A DNA stretch of 64,000 bases from Lachnospiraceae bacterium. GTDB taxonomy: Bacteria > Bacillota > Clostridia > Lachnospirales > Lachnospiraceae. Below, piece by piece: positions 63,861 to 64,000 of this stretch (the stretch's first letter is position 1; each line of letters opens with the position of its first letter). Both the position numbers and the translations under genes were made by a program. The notes below the pieces were generated by a model. The model was given only the letters and a program-made list of their open reading frames with translations. It was not told the DNA's origin and did no database searches. The stretch spans positions 21,945 through 85,944 of the forward strand of contig JAFYYS010000003.1 of assembly GCA_017546025.1 (NCBI GenBank), in the 5' to 3' direction.

Positions 63861-64000
63861 TTATTCTTTATGCCAGGATGGGGTTCGGTCGTTTTTGCGT
63901 TTAAAAAGACCGTTGGGACCCCCTAACAGTCCCATCCTATCCTTCATTTTTGCCAGCTTTTTGAGATTTAGGCACGCAAAGGTCAGCCCGGCTTTCATCC
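63861..64000 (-). CDS. C-terminus of an IS1182-type transposase (partial, 5' end outside window)
   Basis: Reading leftwards from the window edge, an open frame of 45 complete codons ends at the TAA at 63861-63863. The sequence MKAGLTFACLNLKKLAKMKD is typical of the end of IS1182-family DDE transposases, and the tail GLLGGPNGLFKRKNDRTPSW follows. The rest lies beyond the window. An insertion next to tRNA-Arg is a common target position. The frame has no start in the window. Confidence 0.75.
   Translation of the reverse strand, partial: MKAGLTFACLNLKKLAKMKDRMGLLGGPNGLFKRKNDRTPSWHKE

Noticed and set aside
1..64000. CRISPR array, rRNA operon, prophage or integrative-element module
   Set aside because: No regular spacer-repeat array, 16S/23S sequence, integrase or phage structural gene was seen; only the transposase fragment at the right edge is mobile in origin.

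Overview
The window looks like a chromosomal segment of a Gram-positive, low-oxygen Bacillota of the class Clostridia, most likely a member of Lachnospiraceae. The evidence is the clostridial-style S10-spc-alpha ribosomal protein operon ending in rplQ and ECF-transporter genes, a zinc-type S14, a four-cysteine adenylate kinase, families typical of Clostridia (DUF4364, DUF6171), strong AGGAGG ribosome binding sites, and many lipoprotein or single-pass surface proteins with Thr-Pro linkers. By eye the base composition is close to balanced. The genus cannot be fixed from the sequence alone.

Layout. 0-3.3 kb: truA (cut by the window edge), ecfT and a fused ecfA1-ecfA2. 3.3-22.1 kb: the ribosomal protein supercluster on the minus strand, from rpsJ at the right through secY, adk, map and infA to rpmJ, rpsM, rpsK, rpsD, rpoA and rplQ. 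It is interrupted between infA and rpmJ by a separate unit (a frameshifted YD-repeat-like lipoprotein plus a VanZ-like protein) that has its own promoter and is bounded by terminators. 22.2-23.9 kb: an unknown membrane-anchored protein and an RlmI-like methyltransferase. 24.0-26.8 kb (plus strand): PspA, DUF4364, NfeD and SPFH, a membrane-integrity group. 27.2-33.5 kb: the protein quality-control operon tig-clpP-clpX-lon-ysxC. 33.5-39.4 kb: a large protein with degenerate GGDEF/EAL domains, a DJ-1 protein, DUF6171 and a GH51 arabinofuranosidase.

39.4-47.5 kb is the most unusual part: an apparent eight-gene minus-strand operon. Four of its products are large secreted, membrane-anchored proteins (C, E, G, H), and all four carry an InlB-like beta repeat ('B module') and an Asp-rich 'DxDGDGxxDI' domain ('A module'), alternating in most of them. 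A fifth is a short protein (F) that shares the N-terminal module of E. Three are small membrane proteins. A sixth two-module paralogue (841 aa) lies at 59.9-62.4 kb between an rRNA methyltransferase and rdgB. Three of the proteins share a cytoplasmic-tail motif of the form DWxxxRVxIxxSxG. I do not recognise this as a described system, and it is the main candidate for follow-up.

47.6-64 kb: citrate synthase with a PqqD-like protein, tRNA-Leu, PutP, a lipoprotein HtrA-type protease carrying InlB-like repeats, an SNF2 helicase, a five-tRNA cluster (Pro, Gly, Arg, His, Gln), a LysR regulator divergent from a MetE-C-like methyltransferase, an orphan sugar-type solute-binding lipoprotein, rdgB, the 841 aa surface protein, an RlmL-like methyltransferase, tRNA-Arg, and at the right edge the C-terminus of an IS1182-type transposase. 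I saw no CRISPR array, rRNA gene or phage module.
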